From assembly GCA_024516035.1 (NCBI GenBank), contig CM044956.1, positions 30,478,217 through 30,542,216 of the forward strand: a stretch of DNA of 64,000 nucleotides. Reading direction: 5' to 3'. Source of the stretch: Bactericera cockerelli (lineage: Eukaryota; Arthropoda; Insecta; Hemiptera; Triozidae). The notes under the pieces were generated by a model. The model searched no databases, had not been told where the DNA came from, and saw nothing but the letters and a program-made list of their open reading frames with translations. Below are positions 53,711 to 64,000 of the stretch, piece after piece. The position numbers and the translations under genes are program-made. Positions within the stretch are counted from its first letter, which is position 1; every line of letters begins with the position of its first letter.

Positions 53711-53820
53711 TCACGCAATTATTTTCCTGGTGGTCGCCAACAGACTAGTGTAAGTTATTGTATCAGGGAACAGACTATGATAGTTGATAATAGGTACGTA
53801 TGCCGCTGTGATGATTCGAC
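53711..53820 (-). CDS. RBM39: RBM39 last coding exon
   Basis: 110 nt; acceptor TTTTTCCAG. RIITAAYVPIINYHSLFPD and then TGA. The tail ends LATTRKIIA rather than the usual short basic end. Confidence 0.92.
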
Positions 53821-56800
53821 CTGGAAAAATAAAAACATTGATCATGAAATCGTAGTCCGTAGTATAAATTCGGAAATCTAGAAAAAAAGTGGAAAACCAA
53901 CATACTTGGAATCATATTTGTGTTTGTCACATTTTCTTAAAAAACTGATCTTACAAAAATCGGCTGAATTTGGATATAGAACCTCTGATATTCAATTTAA
54001 AAATGCGCTGAAATCAATCGAATCTGAGGTCGGGCAAAATCCAACATGATGACTAATATTTCGGGAGAGGAAAGTCATAATACGGCGTGTGAGGGCTCAT
54101 ATGAAAGCTAGGATATTCAATGATTTTTACTTTCCATTACCTATAAGGTATAGAGAGTATTGTTTTTTTTTTCAACTAAAAATACAAAAATGTATTATTT
54201 TTTTAATGTTGAAAGAACATTTACTCTTTGTCATTTACTAAACTTATGGCAATCCATGAGAAATAAATTATTTTTCTATAATATTTTGGGCTAATTTAAC
54301 ATCGAGTATGATTTATTATGTACCTGCAAACCAGCGTCCATGCAATGAGTTCACAGCGGCCACAGCAGTCTGCACCGTGGGACACTTGACATAGACATTG
54401 CCCTGAGGAGACACCTTGTCCACAAACACATGCAGCACTCCCCCGTGCTTATTGCACTCCTCTATCACGTCATCACGAATCTCGATGTCCCACGTTGGAT
54501 TCGTCTCTCTGTTGGGGAAATTAAGGGCGGAATTAATAGACGTTTTTGTAATACCTCTGAGGTGCTAAGTCACGGACGGCGTACTGTGTAAGATAGGGAA
54601 AATCGACACTTACCAACGACTTATCAATACTATTAATTCACTGAAAAATGACCCACTTTTACTTTCTACTACCTACAATTTTCATTCTTTGTAAAACACA
54701 TGGTCTGTGTGTGCTAAGTAATTATTCAAAAACATGGCCTTTTGAAAATAATCAGAAGAGTAACTATAAAATGAAGTCTTCCTCAAATAGTCTAACGAAA
54801 GAAGAAGTGAGTAAAAATTCTTTTGTGAAAAAGGATCTAGAAAAAATTGGAATCAAAATTAAGTTAGCAGTACTCGCGCGACTTACGTGGCGGGATCAAA
54901 CATGTTGGCGAGGAGGAAACACTGAGTAGCGATGGGCGGGGCCATGGCTGCAGCCTGCGCAGTAGGGTTGAGAATGGCATGCTGCGCAATGTTGAGAGCT
55001 GAGGCAGCCGCGGGGGGCAGCTCCAGTCCTGTGCCCTCGGCTAGCTTGAACATCAGCTGAAGTCTGCCTGTGGCGCCTGGGAATTACATAAAAACCATTC
55101 AATTATGGAATTCTTCAATTTCTAATGCCGGGTCCACACTAAGCGAACATTGTTAGCTAACAATGTTCGCAGTGTGGACCCGGCATTAGAAAACTAACTC
55201 AGTATTTACGACTTGTTTGAAATAACATTGTTAGCTAACAATGTTCGCTATGTTCGCGAACAATGTTCGCTTAGTGTGGACCCGGCATAAGAATAACAAA
55301 TACGTAGTCGCAATGTCGAATCAAATCAGTTTTTTTACATTTAGAACAATTTTCATCACTACAATTTATTTATGCGATATTCAACCCACAAACAGCCCAA
55401 GACGATAGTTTCGTTCTTATTTGAACTCATCAAACAACGGAGGCCGATTACAACTAAAAGAAGCACAAATGAAGGAACACTGAAAGTAGCAATTACAGTT
55501 AAAATTAATATTCCACTGACTTAACTCATGTAAATATGTAAGAAAATAAAATAGTAATCTGGCAGTAATTACCTAGGTCAAATCCTGCTCTCTCCATTTC
55601 ATCAGTGTCCAAATTAGTCTGGGACCCCGCCCCCCCAGCTCCCTGGTCTGTCCTGTCAGTCACTGTTCCTACTTTCATGGGTCTTCCTGCCAGCTCAAAT
55701 CCGTTCAACTGCTCCTGAGCTTTCTTTGCGTCTTCTGCACTGTGGAACTGAGGAGAAGAAGAAAGACATATGTTAGAACCTTTAGTTAGGACATATGTGT
55801 GTAACTGTGTATATATCTATCTCTTTTTTATTGTTTATATTGTTTCCATTTTTTCATTATTTGTAATTATTATTTTACTGTAAATATGTCCAATATGTCC
55901 ATTATCTATTAATTATTTTAATAATAAAAAAAAATTGGGCAACTTAGTAGGACAGATAATGAGATATCAAAAAATAAAAAGACGATAGACCATTATTTTC
56001 ACAGGATCTAAGTACTTTAGTTTTGTTTAACCATTTTATTTGTCTATTTATTGTCTATGCGTTTTCAACATTCTGAAAAGCTAATCCGAGGCTTTCGGTT
56101 ATCCAAAGATTCTTCAAAAACCTCTTTTAATATTAACAATAGAAAAAAATTAGTAATATAGAGGCTCGGAAGTTACATATTATGCCGGGTACACTCCGTC
56201 TTAATGTAACGCGAGCGTGTGACATGTAACAAAATTCTCTAGTGTGGACTGGATCCGAGCACAGACGCGAATATTCCGGGAATGTTCAGCTGAGATCCAT
56301 GAGGTTGTCGGTTTACTACCGAACATCTTTGATGTTTGTTACAAAGATATGGACGGGTATTGAGCGTGGTGCCAGGTGTCGAAATGAGTAGAGTAGGTAC
56401 TCGTCTATTTTAGTGTAATGAGATTTATTGAAACAAGTAAACCTTGAAGAACGGAGCACTAGGTGAGCGCAGGAGTGAGAGAAGGATATGAATGTTACAG
56501 TAATATACTCGCGTTACATTACGAAGGTGTGGACTAGAAATGTCTTGAGCAACACATCGCAGGTCAAGGCGCTATACTCACTGTTATAAAGCCGTAACCC
56601 TTAGACCGGCCAGTGTCAGGATCTGTCATAAGTTGGATGTTGTCTATTTTGCCAAAGGGCTCAAATATTCCTCTTAGCATTTCCTCAGTAATGTTGAAGT
56701 GTAGAGATCCAATGTAAAGTCGCATAGGCCCCGAGGTGCCTACACGAGATTGTAGATTAGGCAAAGAGTTATTCAGGCGATTCTTCTCTGCTTGCGTAGG

Positions 56801-59800
56801 CTGTACGATAATTGGGATCCCAAGCAGTTTCTGCCCATTGAGACCCATTGCCTGGAAAAAAAAAACAATTCAAAATAACGCAATTTTATTGATTCAACTA
56901 ATAGCCCAACAAAAGAAATAAGAAGTCTCCTGTTACCAGAAACAATAATTGATGGTCATGGAGAAAAAATACAGAATGTTCAAGTGTTATCAGGTTTACA
57001 ATATTAAAAATTCAGAACTGTTAGTTATCATATATAGTTGTGTTAATCACAATTACTCAAACTCACTTTACCAAATTTTTCTATAGCTTGGGACTCGAAC
57101 CACCGACCTCAGCAAGTCCGGTGCCTTAACGATCAAGTTGGTGAGGTCGGTAAAAAAAAATCGGTGCAGTTCAAACTATTTAAGAGTTATGGCTTGAAAA
57201 TTTGTTATTATAAAACTGGTGTCAGACGTCCCGTCGCCACGACGTCTTGGCTCATTTTTTATCAACACTAAAAAAGAAACTTTATTGTTCAAAATTTCAA
57301 GCGAGTTTTTCAATGATAACTAAAAACATCTTTAATATTAATAATGTTTTTCTTTGTCCACTATTATATTAGTGGTTAAATAAAAGCATTTTAATGTTCA
57401 CATCTCTTAAAAAAAGGTCACTTACAGTTCAATGTTATGTAATGTTTAACTGAGATTTTTTTCCCCTCTAATATCATTTTTATTGTACAGTTAAAAAAAT
57501 TCATAGCAAAATAATTACTAGACAAAATCAAGATCACAAATTTGAGTGAGAACATACATTTCACCATTTAAAAGAATACGGAAAATGGGGACATAAGTCC
57601 ACAGAGGTATAACAAAAATGTCTATTATAATAATAATAATGCTTTTTGTGTTATTATGTCACAATTTTAGTGGGTAGCGCAGAATCATAGGACTTTACCA
57701 CTTTAATTTACAATATCTTGTATTTTTTTTTGCCTATGATTCTGCCACTGGTCGCTGCTTGACATCAAAGCAGCTACTCATTTTTCCTCACGAGGTATGA
57801 GTGGACCCCGAACATCCAAGTACAGAGCAGAAAAAATCCTCCCCCGCTGGGAATCGAACCCAGGTCACCATGTGTGCAATGCCTAGCGCGCTAACTCGCT
57901 CTGCCACAGTGACTACAACATCTTTAATATTAACAATGATTTTCTTTAGGAAACCATTTTCATGTTCACATCTCTTAAAAAAAGGTCTCTTACAGTTCAA
58001 TGTTACATAAAGTCTACAATTTAACTGAGATTTTTTCCCTCTAATATCATTTTTATTGTATTTATTAGACAAAATCATGATCATAAATTTGAGTGAGAAC
58101 ATACATTTCCCCATTTAAAACGATACGGAAAATCGAGACACAAGTCCACAGAGGTATAACAAAAATGTCTATTCATTTCGACCTTTATCAAACTTTACAC
58201 CTCTAGGAATGGTCCCCAAGACTAAAGCGTTGGGTGGAAGAGATTGCCACAGGCAATAACCCCGCCCTTTAGGTAGGACATTTCTCTTTTTTTTTCTCTT
58301 GTATATTTGTTTAATCTTTTTGTTTTTCTTTATATATTCATTGTATTCTACTGTATGTATATATTTTTTGTTCTACCTAAGAAAGCTTTAAAAAAAAAGC
58401 GTACTCACGAGGGGCACTGACTCGGGGTCCTTGAACTCGATGTACGCGATGCCCTTGAAGCGGCGCGTCTTGTTGCACGTGATGAGCCGCACGTCCCGCA
58501 CCTTCCCCACCGAGGAGAAGAACTCCTCCAGGTCGCGGGTTCGAATCCGCTGCGACAGCTGCATGCAGAAGATGGTGCGGGCGTCCCGCTCCTCGGGGGA
58601 GAGGTCATCTGTGTAGGCGGGGCGCCTGGACATGGAATCAAGTACATGGATAAGTTATCATATTTGTGTGTGTGTTTTTTTTTCTTGTGAGAGGAGGTAA
58701 AATCTTCTATTGTTCAAGACGAAGTGCGGGGTTCCAGCGCTGGAAACAGTGCGCCATACCCGCTAAAACCCTCCTCTCCATCACCACAAACATACCCGGA
58801 ACCGTTTAGTACATTACTTCAGGTAAATCATATTTGTGTTAATCCCAATTACTCGAACTTGCTTTACTAAATTTAATATTTGCTCGACTTGGGATTCGAT
58901 CCACCGACCTTTATTGATCGAGCTACTCAGGTCGGTTAGAGGTTAGAGTACACCAGGAACTGTCACTGCTCAAGCAGACCAGCGAGCACTAACACCCGTT
59001 CCACTTGCCAATTTTTATTTTTTCCAATCACGATATTTTCATCGTAGGCGAACAGAAAAATGCCTAGTTTAACAACCCGTCCCCGCTAGAACAGAACTTT
59101 TTTTTTACGATTATTTTTTAATTTAATTTTTATATCGTGAGGCGTATAGAAAAGAATTATAATGTCCCCTATACCTACCAAAAAACACTTTTTCCCGACC
59201 GTCGAAGACGACAAAATCGGTAAGTTGGAAGGTTGTCTAACTAGCTGGCACATTTGATACCCAACAGGAAAAGATTTCATTAATAGTGTCTTATGCCTTT
59301 TGGGTACTTAATTTATTTATTTTTTAATGTTTTTGTTATAATTAAATTTAAAAAAAATGTTGTGGGTTCGAACAATTTGGGTATTATTTGTGTAAGTAAT
59401 TCTCCAAAATGGAAAAAAGGTATAGGATAGAACGAATTAATTGTTTAGAGACCATCAAAACAATTCGTTGATTTGAGTACCATCGCGGCAGGTGGTATGT
59501 AATGAAAAACACACAATATCAGGTTTGCTTGAAATGTACATTAAAACATGTCTCATCTCATAAGCTTCACCTAACATCACTTAACTTTTATCTTAATTGA
59601 TTCTGAGAAGAGTACAAAAAGATTTTTTTAAATAGCAGTAGACTTATATCAAGTTGAAAATTTTAATGACAAAGATTTCTTTCATTTCGTTAAACATCAA
59701 CATGGAATACATTTTACACTTATGATTTAAGGACTGTTACGAAAAAACTTTACTTTATACAGAATGTTGACAAAACATAGTAAATGTTATAACCCAATTT

Positions 59801-62800
59801 GTAAAAATGATACCTAATATAATAAACCATAAAAACACTACCATTATCTTAAAGAATTAAAGTTCATGCCAGTAAAAACGAAACCAAAGAAATGTATGTA
59901 CTTTGAATAAGCTGAAGATAAAACTGTTAAGAGACCTATTACAGAATGTTACTTACATATCTCGTGGTGGAGGAAAGGTTTTGGCAGGACCAAATGTGTT
60001 CCTAAACAAATAACAAGACAGGTGCTGTTACAATACCAAAATAATAATTGCACAATACATCAGTTGGAACTAAACTTATCGAGAAACCAGTAGATTGCTG
60101 TAGGTTGCCTTTATATAAATGTATCTTCAGGTACTTTAATAAAGACCATTCACTATGGGAATTCCAAGATCATTCTTATACCGATTTCATGCTGTTATGA
60201 GCAACATAAACATATCTTTCCATAAATTTGTACATTATCTTCGAAATGGTTCCTATAAAATGAAATACATTAATAACAATCCTATTTTTTAAGGACTAAT
60301 ATTTAATTAGTAAAATAGGATTGTATAATTTGGACTATGCTACTTTTCTGTGTATACAAAATGGTCGAAACTATTCAAACTATCACTATATGCTACAAAA
60401 ATTTAATGCTAAGATATTGTTTTAATTTTCTGATAGAAATACCATTTTCTAGCTCTATGTCTTCTATATTACGTTACATATAGAGGTTTATAAACTTCAT
60501 GACATGGAAAGGGGACACTTGATTTTTAATTTTCAACACCCTTTTATTTGCAAATAAAATTGTGTCAGTAAAACTAACATTTTTTTCTGCCTCACAAGTG
60601 AAATTTGTTTTAATAAGTGGTTAAATTCCACATTTATGGAGAATGGAAATGTAGCTTGTTTTAAGGTCGGATTTTCGCCATACAAAAGAGGACTGTCAAA
60701 ATTTCCTGATCTCTTCTTAATCTTTGACTATTAGTATGTTCAAAAAATCATAAACTAAAACTTACGCTCCATAAGGTGAAGACATGATTTTTTTGAAACC
60801 GGATCCTCTGTACACAACACACAAGAACAACAAAAAGATGCATCAGATACATATTACACAATAACACAAATGTACTAGAATTGTTTAATACCTTTAATAT
60901 CAGCTAAAACTTTGCTAAACTTTTTAATAACTAATGTTTTTCAAATTGAAAGGGAGGAAACCTTAACGAATTATTTCAGTGCAAGGTTGAACACTGTGAT
61001 GAGAGAAAAATGATATGCATCTACTGCTAAATTGTTTTGATGGTCATGCAGACCGGGTTGGTGAGAAATAGATTTAGTGTGTCGTGTGTTACTCATTTGC
61101 CATTTTAGCATTTTGGAAAAATGTACGAACACAAATATTATGTTTTAGTATACAGAAGTTATTTGTAGAGAAATACATATCTAAATTTTAGAGTTCAGTC
61201 GCCGCAAATTTTTCACCATGGCTGGCGTGAACGAGCCTTTTGAAAATAAGAAAAATAATAGATAAAACCTTGTGCATATTTTCAGGTATTGTCATTATGA
61301 AAATGAGTTAGACAGGAATTTTCTTTTTACAAATTAAGGAATCATGGATTTACTCAGTGAATTCCGTTGAAAATCTATTTCAATGTGATAAGCATGACTT
61401 ACCCAAATGCTGGCGAGCGCCTTCTCTCTCTACGCTCCTTCTCCCGTCGGCTTGGTAGATCTATGGGAGTCAGGGATCTCTTGCGGCGTCGCTCCTTCCT
61501 GTCCCTGCTGCGGGACCTCTCCCTCCCTCTCTCTCTCTCCTTGGACTTGTGCCTTCTGCTCCCTCCTCGCTCTCTCTCCCCTCTTGATTTACTACGGGAC
61601 CGAGATCTATGACGTCTGAAGCGTGAGACGGAACAATCATTACATTTATTTCTCTACAAGATTTTTTTCATGATCAGAAGCCACCTTTAGTTCTAGTGGA
61701 AAAGACAAACTATTTTTTGGTATAGATAAACAGATTTTTTCTCTTATTCTAGAATAGTTGGGATGAATGACGAAATTTAAACTCTTTAATGTCTACATTC
61801 TTTGACATAAGAAAATCCATTACAACTATTCTAGAAAATTACCATTGTAAATCTATACCATCTAGGAATCAACCTCATTGGTCATGAATTATAGTGTATT
61901 TTTTATTTTATTTGACAAATAATTATGATTATGGTCTTGACATATAATTATGAATGACCTGTAAAAAAAAAAAGATTAAAGAAAGGAAATTAAATATCAA
62001 GGGGGGGGGGGGGGGGGGAAAGTTTATGATTATTCTCATTCTATAGCTAACGTGCGTGTATTATATGACTTAGTGTGATGTGTGACGATCAAGCCTATTA
62101 GTTTTACCATAGCTAATGAATGATTAAGCTGTTTTAATTTTCAATAGATTGACATTAAATTAAAAGTGTAAATTCAAAAGTTAGATGGAACCTAAAGAAG
62201 AATACAAACACGCTATAGCTAATTATAATACTACTTGTACACAACACTTAGAATTAATAAAAAGATTACTTCTGTTATACACTTGAGAGCAGCAAAAACG
62301 AATCAAACTTTTTCCTCCACCAAATCTGCGATATCTTCGAAATTACTTCTTCTATCGAGTCGTGAGATATCTCTAAATGTTTTAAATTTTGTTTTTTACA
62401 ATTTCATAATTTGATTGTTTAAAAAAACCTTCCAGAAGCCGTCAAAATTAAATTTTACTACAGGATGTCCAAAAAGAAGAAAAACATGATTTTTTTATTT
62501 TTAACAAAAGACGTTCTAACCTGAGAAATCAACAAGATTCATTCATAACAATGGTAAATCAGTATTCTGTGTTGCCTCCCCGAGCTTTGATCACAGCATT
62601 CATTCGATTTGGTTTTGACTAAATCAAAGTAACGACAATTTCTTGAGGTACCCTCTCAAATTCTTCGGTGAGGGTGATCTTGAGCTCTGCTACAGTCTGG
62701 GGAGCCGGTATTCTGCCTCGAACACTTTGTTTGAGTTGGTTCCACAGATTTTCAATCGGATTGAGGTCGGTACTAAGAGAGGGCTAGTCCAAAGTGTCAA

Positions 62801-64000
62801 TATTCTCCTCACCCAAGAACTCCCGTACACAGTTACCTGCATATGGGCGGGCATAGTCGTGCATGAGGAGGAACTGGTCGCCCATAATTTGATCAAGAAG
62901 AACCACATGGGTCTGCAGGACTTCAAGAAGCTAGCATTTAAGCAAAGAGAACTTCAACTGGACCCAAACTCTTCAGAGAGCACAGGGAAAGGAGACTCAG
63001 ATTCGCCATAGAACAAGTGGATTGGACAGCCGAGCAATGGGGCTCTGTTCTCTTCACTGATGATTGTCGGGAGTGTTTGTTTGGTAATGACAGAAGGAAA
63101 AGAGTCCATCGAAGAGCAGGAGAAAGGTATGCTGTATAATGCATCACAGAAACTGTCAGTTTCGGCGGTGGTTCCTGTATGGTGTGGGGTGGGATTTCAC
63201 CTGAAAGAAAGACTGAGTTGGTTTTCATCACATGCGGTGCGGGAGGTGGCCTGAACAGTCAGTGATACATTGATAACATCCTGCAGACCCATGTGGTTCT
63301 TCTTGATCATATTATGGGCGACCAGTTCCTCCTCATGCACGACAATGCCCGCCCACATGCGGGTAAATGTGTACGGGAGTTCTTGGTTGAGGAGAATATT
63401 GCCACTTTGGACTAGCCCTCTCTTAGTGCCGACCTCAATCCGATTGAAAATCTGTGGGACCAACTCAAACGAAGTGTTCGAAGCAGAATACCGGCTCCCC
63501 AGACTGTAGCAGAGCTCAAGATCGCCCTCACCGAAGAATGGGAGAGGTTGCCCCAAGAAATTGTGGTTACTGTGATCCAGTCAATACCAAATCGAATGAA
63601 TGCTGTGATCAAAGCTCGGGGAGGCAACACAGAATACTGATTCACCATTGTTATAAATGAATCTTGTTGATTTCTCAGGTTAGAACGTCTTTTGTTAAAA
63701 ATAAAAAAAATCATGTTTTTCTCCTTTTTGGACATCCTGTAGTAAAATTTAATTTTGACGGCTCCTGGTAGGTTTTTCTTAAACAATCAAATTATAAAAT
63801 TGTAGGAAACAAAATTTACAACATTTTGAGATATCTCACGACTCGATAGAAGTAGTAATTTCGAAGATATCGCAGATTTGGTGGAGGAAAAAGTTTGATT
63901 CGCTTTTGCTGCTCTCAAGTGTAGAAAGAACATACCTTGAAGACGTCTTGTTTTCTTTAGAAGACGACGTTCCATTTTCTTTTGATCTCTTGTCATCCTA
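53711..64000 (-). CDS. RBM39: RBM39/Caper RNA-binding protein (5' end off window)
   Basis: Nuclear SR-like splicing factor and transcription co-activator (fly Caper), related to U2AF65. Exons 5' to 3': >64000-63936, 61615-61403, 60807-60766, 60001-59957, 58625-58409, 56851-56582, 55747-55573, 55076-54887, 54508-54324, 53820-53711; GT-AG, consistent phases, stop TGA at 53711-53713, about 504 codons here against ~530 for human RBM39. Order: acidic/basic start, RS domain (RHRSRSRSKSRGERERGG), RRM1 (LSPEERDARTIFCMQLSQR, KGIAYIEFKDP), RRM2 (GPMRLYIGSLHFNITEEML, RSKGYGFIT), linker (AGRPMKVGTVTDRTD), and a C-terminal RRM/UHM (GGVLHVFVDKVSPQGNVYVK, LHGRWFAGR, ITAAYVP). The start codon is outside the window. 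Confidence 0.96.
54324..54508 (-). CDS. RBM39: RBM39 exon: C-terminal RRM/UHM
   Basis: 185 nt; acceptor CCCCAACAG, donor TTTGCAG/GTACATAA. WDIEIRDDVIEECNKHGG through SLHGRWFAG. The acceptor tract is formed by the end of a MITE. Confidence 0.95.
54511..54632. mobile_element. GGGCGGAATTAATAGAC MITE abutting an RBM39 splice acceptor
   Basis: Begins GTTGGGGAAATTAAGGGCGG, as at 45236-45255, directly next to the AG of the RBM39 acceptor; the rest matches the 45.3-kb copy. Confidence 0.65.
54887..55076 (-). CDS. RBM39: RBM39 exon: linker to UHM
   Basis: 190 nt; acceptor GTAATTCCCAG, donor CCGCCAC/GTAAGTCG. ATGRLQLMFKLAEGTGLEL and CFLLANMFDPA. Confidence 0.95.
55127..55290. mobile_element. Palindromic MITE, double hairpin
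   Basis: Ends ATGCCGGGTCCACACTAAGC and its complement. Internal ACATTGTTAGCTAACAATGT palindromes occur twice, so the element can fold as one long or two short hairpins. Lies in an RBM39 intron. Confidence 0.75.
55573..55747 (-). CDS. RBM39: RBM39 exon: end of RRM2 and linker
   Basis: 175 nt; acceptor CTTCTCCTCAG, donor GACCTAG/GTAATTAC. FHSAEDAKKAQEQLNGFEL then a glycine-rich linker to DTDEMERAGFDL. Confidence 0.95.
56582..56851 (-). CDS. RBM39: RBM39 exon: end of RRM1 and most of RRM2
   Basis: 270 nt; acceptor TTTTTTTTCCAG, donor ATAACA/GTGAGTAT. LLGIPIIVQPTQAEKNRLN, then RLYIGSLHFNI and SKGYGFIT. Confidence 0.96.
57043..57152 (-). repeat. tRNA-derived SINE, family 2 (inverted)
   Basis: GTTAATCACAATTACTCAAA .. 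GGGACTCGAACCACCGACCT .. GATCAAGTTGGTGAGGTCGG. Confidence 0.65.
57153..57649. other. RBM39 intron, duplicated AT-rich segment
   Basis: The stretch around 57395-57620 (TTCACATCTCTTAAAAAAAG .. ACAGAGGTATAACAAAAATG) recurs at 57961-58172, flanking a SINE family 3 insertion; no gene. Confidence 0.55.
57650..57916 (-). repeat. tRNA-derived SINE, family 3 (inverted)
   Basis: Ends with GAATCGAACCCAGGTCACCA and GCGCGCTAACTCGCTCTG, the complement of the head at 50508. Confidence 0.7.
58229..58399 (+). repeat. LINE 3'-tail repeat
   Basis: Copy of the tail at 34498-34676, ending in a short A run 10 nt before the RRM1 donor. Confidence 0.6.
58409..58625 (-). CDS. RBM39: RBM39 exon: RRM1
   Basis: 217 nt; acceptor ATTCCATGTCCAG, donor CCCCTC/GTGAGTAC. 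DARTIFCMQLSQRIRTRDL (RNP2) and RRFKGIAYIEFKDPESVPL (RNP1). Noticeably GC-rich. Confidence 0.96.
58826..58937 (-). repeat. tRNA-derived SINE, family 2 (inverted)
   Basis: GTGTTAATCCCAATTACTCG .. GGGATTCGATCCACCGACC .. TCAGGTCGGTT. Confidence 0.6.
58938..59956. other. RBM39 intron
   Basis: AT-rich, no family or gene recognised. Confidence 0.4.
59957..60001 (-). CDS. RBM39: RBM39 45-nt micro-exon
   Basis: Acceptor TTTGTTTAG, donor GATAT/GTAAGTAAC. Encodes NTFGPAKTFPPPRD; phase 2 to phase 2, also a multiple of three. Confidence 0.75.
60766..60807 (-). CDS. RBM39: RBM39 42-nt micro-exon
   Basis: Acceptor TTGTGTACAG, donor GGAGC/GTAAGTTT. Encodes GSGFKKIMSSPYG; a multiple of three, so skipping it keeps frame. 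Confidence 0.7.
60808..61402. other. RBM39 intron
   Basis: AT-rich, nothing recognised. Confidence 0.4.
61403..61615 (-). CDS. RBM39: RBM39 exon: RS domain
   Basis: 213 nt; acceptor TTCAG, donor TTTGG/GTAAGTCA. Arg/Ser/Glu-rich, ending REKERRERRRSPAFG. Confidence 0.93.
61999..62019. repeat. Poly-G run
   Basis: About 19 consecutive G in AT-rich intron; potential assembly-length error and G-quadruplex. Confidence 0.8.
62280..63921 (+). mobile_element. Nested Tc1-type fold-back element
   Basis: Outer ends CACTTGAGAGCAGCAAAA and complement between TA dinucleotides (62278-62279, 63922-63923). An inner pair CAGGATGTCCAAAAAG and complement, also between TAs, bounds 62461-63739. Arms of about 650 bp on each side are inverted copies, so the left half repeats the 3' end of the transposase gene in reverse. 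Confidence 0.85.
62950..63640 (+). pseudogene. Tc1-like transposase, broken
   Basis: Recognisable DDE segments with stops between: WTAEQWGSVLFTDDCRECLF with the first catalytic D, FLLMHDNARPHAGKCV with the second, and ADLNPIENLWDQLKRSVRS with the E. The C-terminus MNAVIKARGGNTEY ends at TGA 63638-63640. In-frame stops after GERYAV (about 63137), near 63253 and near 63413. The N-terminal DNA-binding half is replaced by the inverted arm. Not functional. Confidence 0.85.
63936..64000 (-). CDS. RBM39: RBM39 exon: N-terminal charged region (cut by window edge)
   Basis: Donor CTTCAAG/GTATGTTC. Reads DDKRSKENGTSSSKENKTS in the frame that joins the RS exon. Confidence 0.8.

Noticed and set aside
63197..63556. 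119-codon minus-strand ORF and the matching 122-codon plus-strand ORF at 62643-63011
   Set aside because: Antisense frames of the duplicated Tc1 transposase arms.

Overview
The window is animal nuclear DNA, AT-rich and crowded with transposons. Intron-rich genes, GT-AG exons, TA-flanked DNA transposons, tRNA-derived SINEs, a Helitron and a Ty3/Gypsy element all fit an insect. The repeat mix suggests a hemipteran, but that is inference and the species cannot be fixed by eye. A 100-N assembly gap lies at 42269-42368.

Three host genes are recognised, all on the minus strand and all partial. (1) A laminin alpha subunit, about 1.2-41.7 kb: 15 exons encode two laminin EGF-like domains, the alpha-helical coiled-coil arm, the first laminin G domain and the start of the second. 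Its 5' part (beyond 41.66 kb) and 3' part (below 1.2 kb) are missing. (2) DGAT1, diacylglycerol O-acyltransferase of the MBOAT family, about 42.9-50.3 kb: the N-terminal half in six secure exons plus one probable first exon. The catalytic C-terminal half is absent and would have to lie where the gap and then the laminin gene are. (3) RBM39/Caper, a splicing factor and transcription co-regulator, 53.7 kb to past the right edge: RS domain, RRM1, RRM2, linker, C-terminal RRM/UHM and stop codon.

The most unusual feature is in the laminin gene. Five of its 15 exons (near 1.2, 4.95, 26.2, 36.2 and 41.46 kb) are followed on the intron side by a tandem array whose unit copies the last 10-52 nt of that exon together with its 5' splice site. 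Units are 61, 45, 49, 85-101 and 60/42 bp. One array (17.1-26.2 kb) holds about 73 copies of the exon end and donor, and has been expanded further with a 1.84-kb fold-back transposon into a higher-order repeat. An old, decayed version of the same kind of event lies beside a DGAT1 exon.

Mobile elements fill much of the rest. There is an apparently intact LINE (10.2-14.6 kb, plus strand) whose two ORFs are in one frame, separated by a single TGA followed by CTAG. There is an apparently intact Ty3/Gypsy element (26728-31154, minus strand) with identical 129-bp LTRs and a perfect 5-bp target duplication. Others are a pogo-like relic (1.83-3.58 kb), a Helitron (5.50-5.73 kb), a 2.9-kb terminal-inverted-repeat element that splits one donor array (37.8-40.7 kb), a TTAA-flanked MITE with five palindromes (44.66-44.94 kb), a 954-bp element beside a DGAT1 exon, a nested Tc1-type fold-back (62.28-63.92 kb), and several tRNA-derived SINE families.
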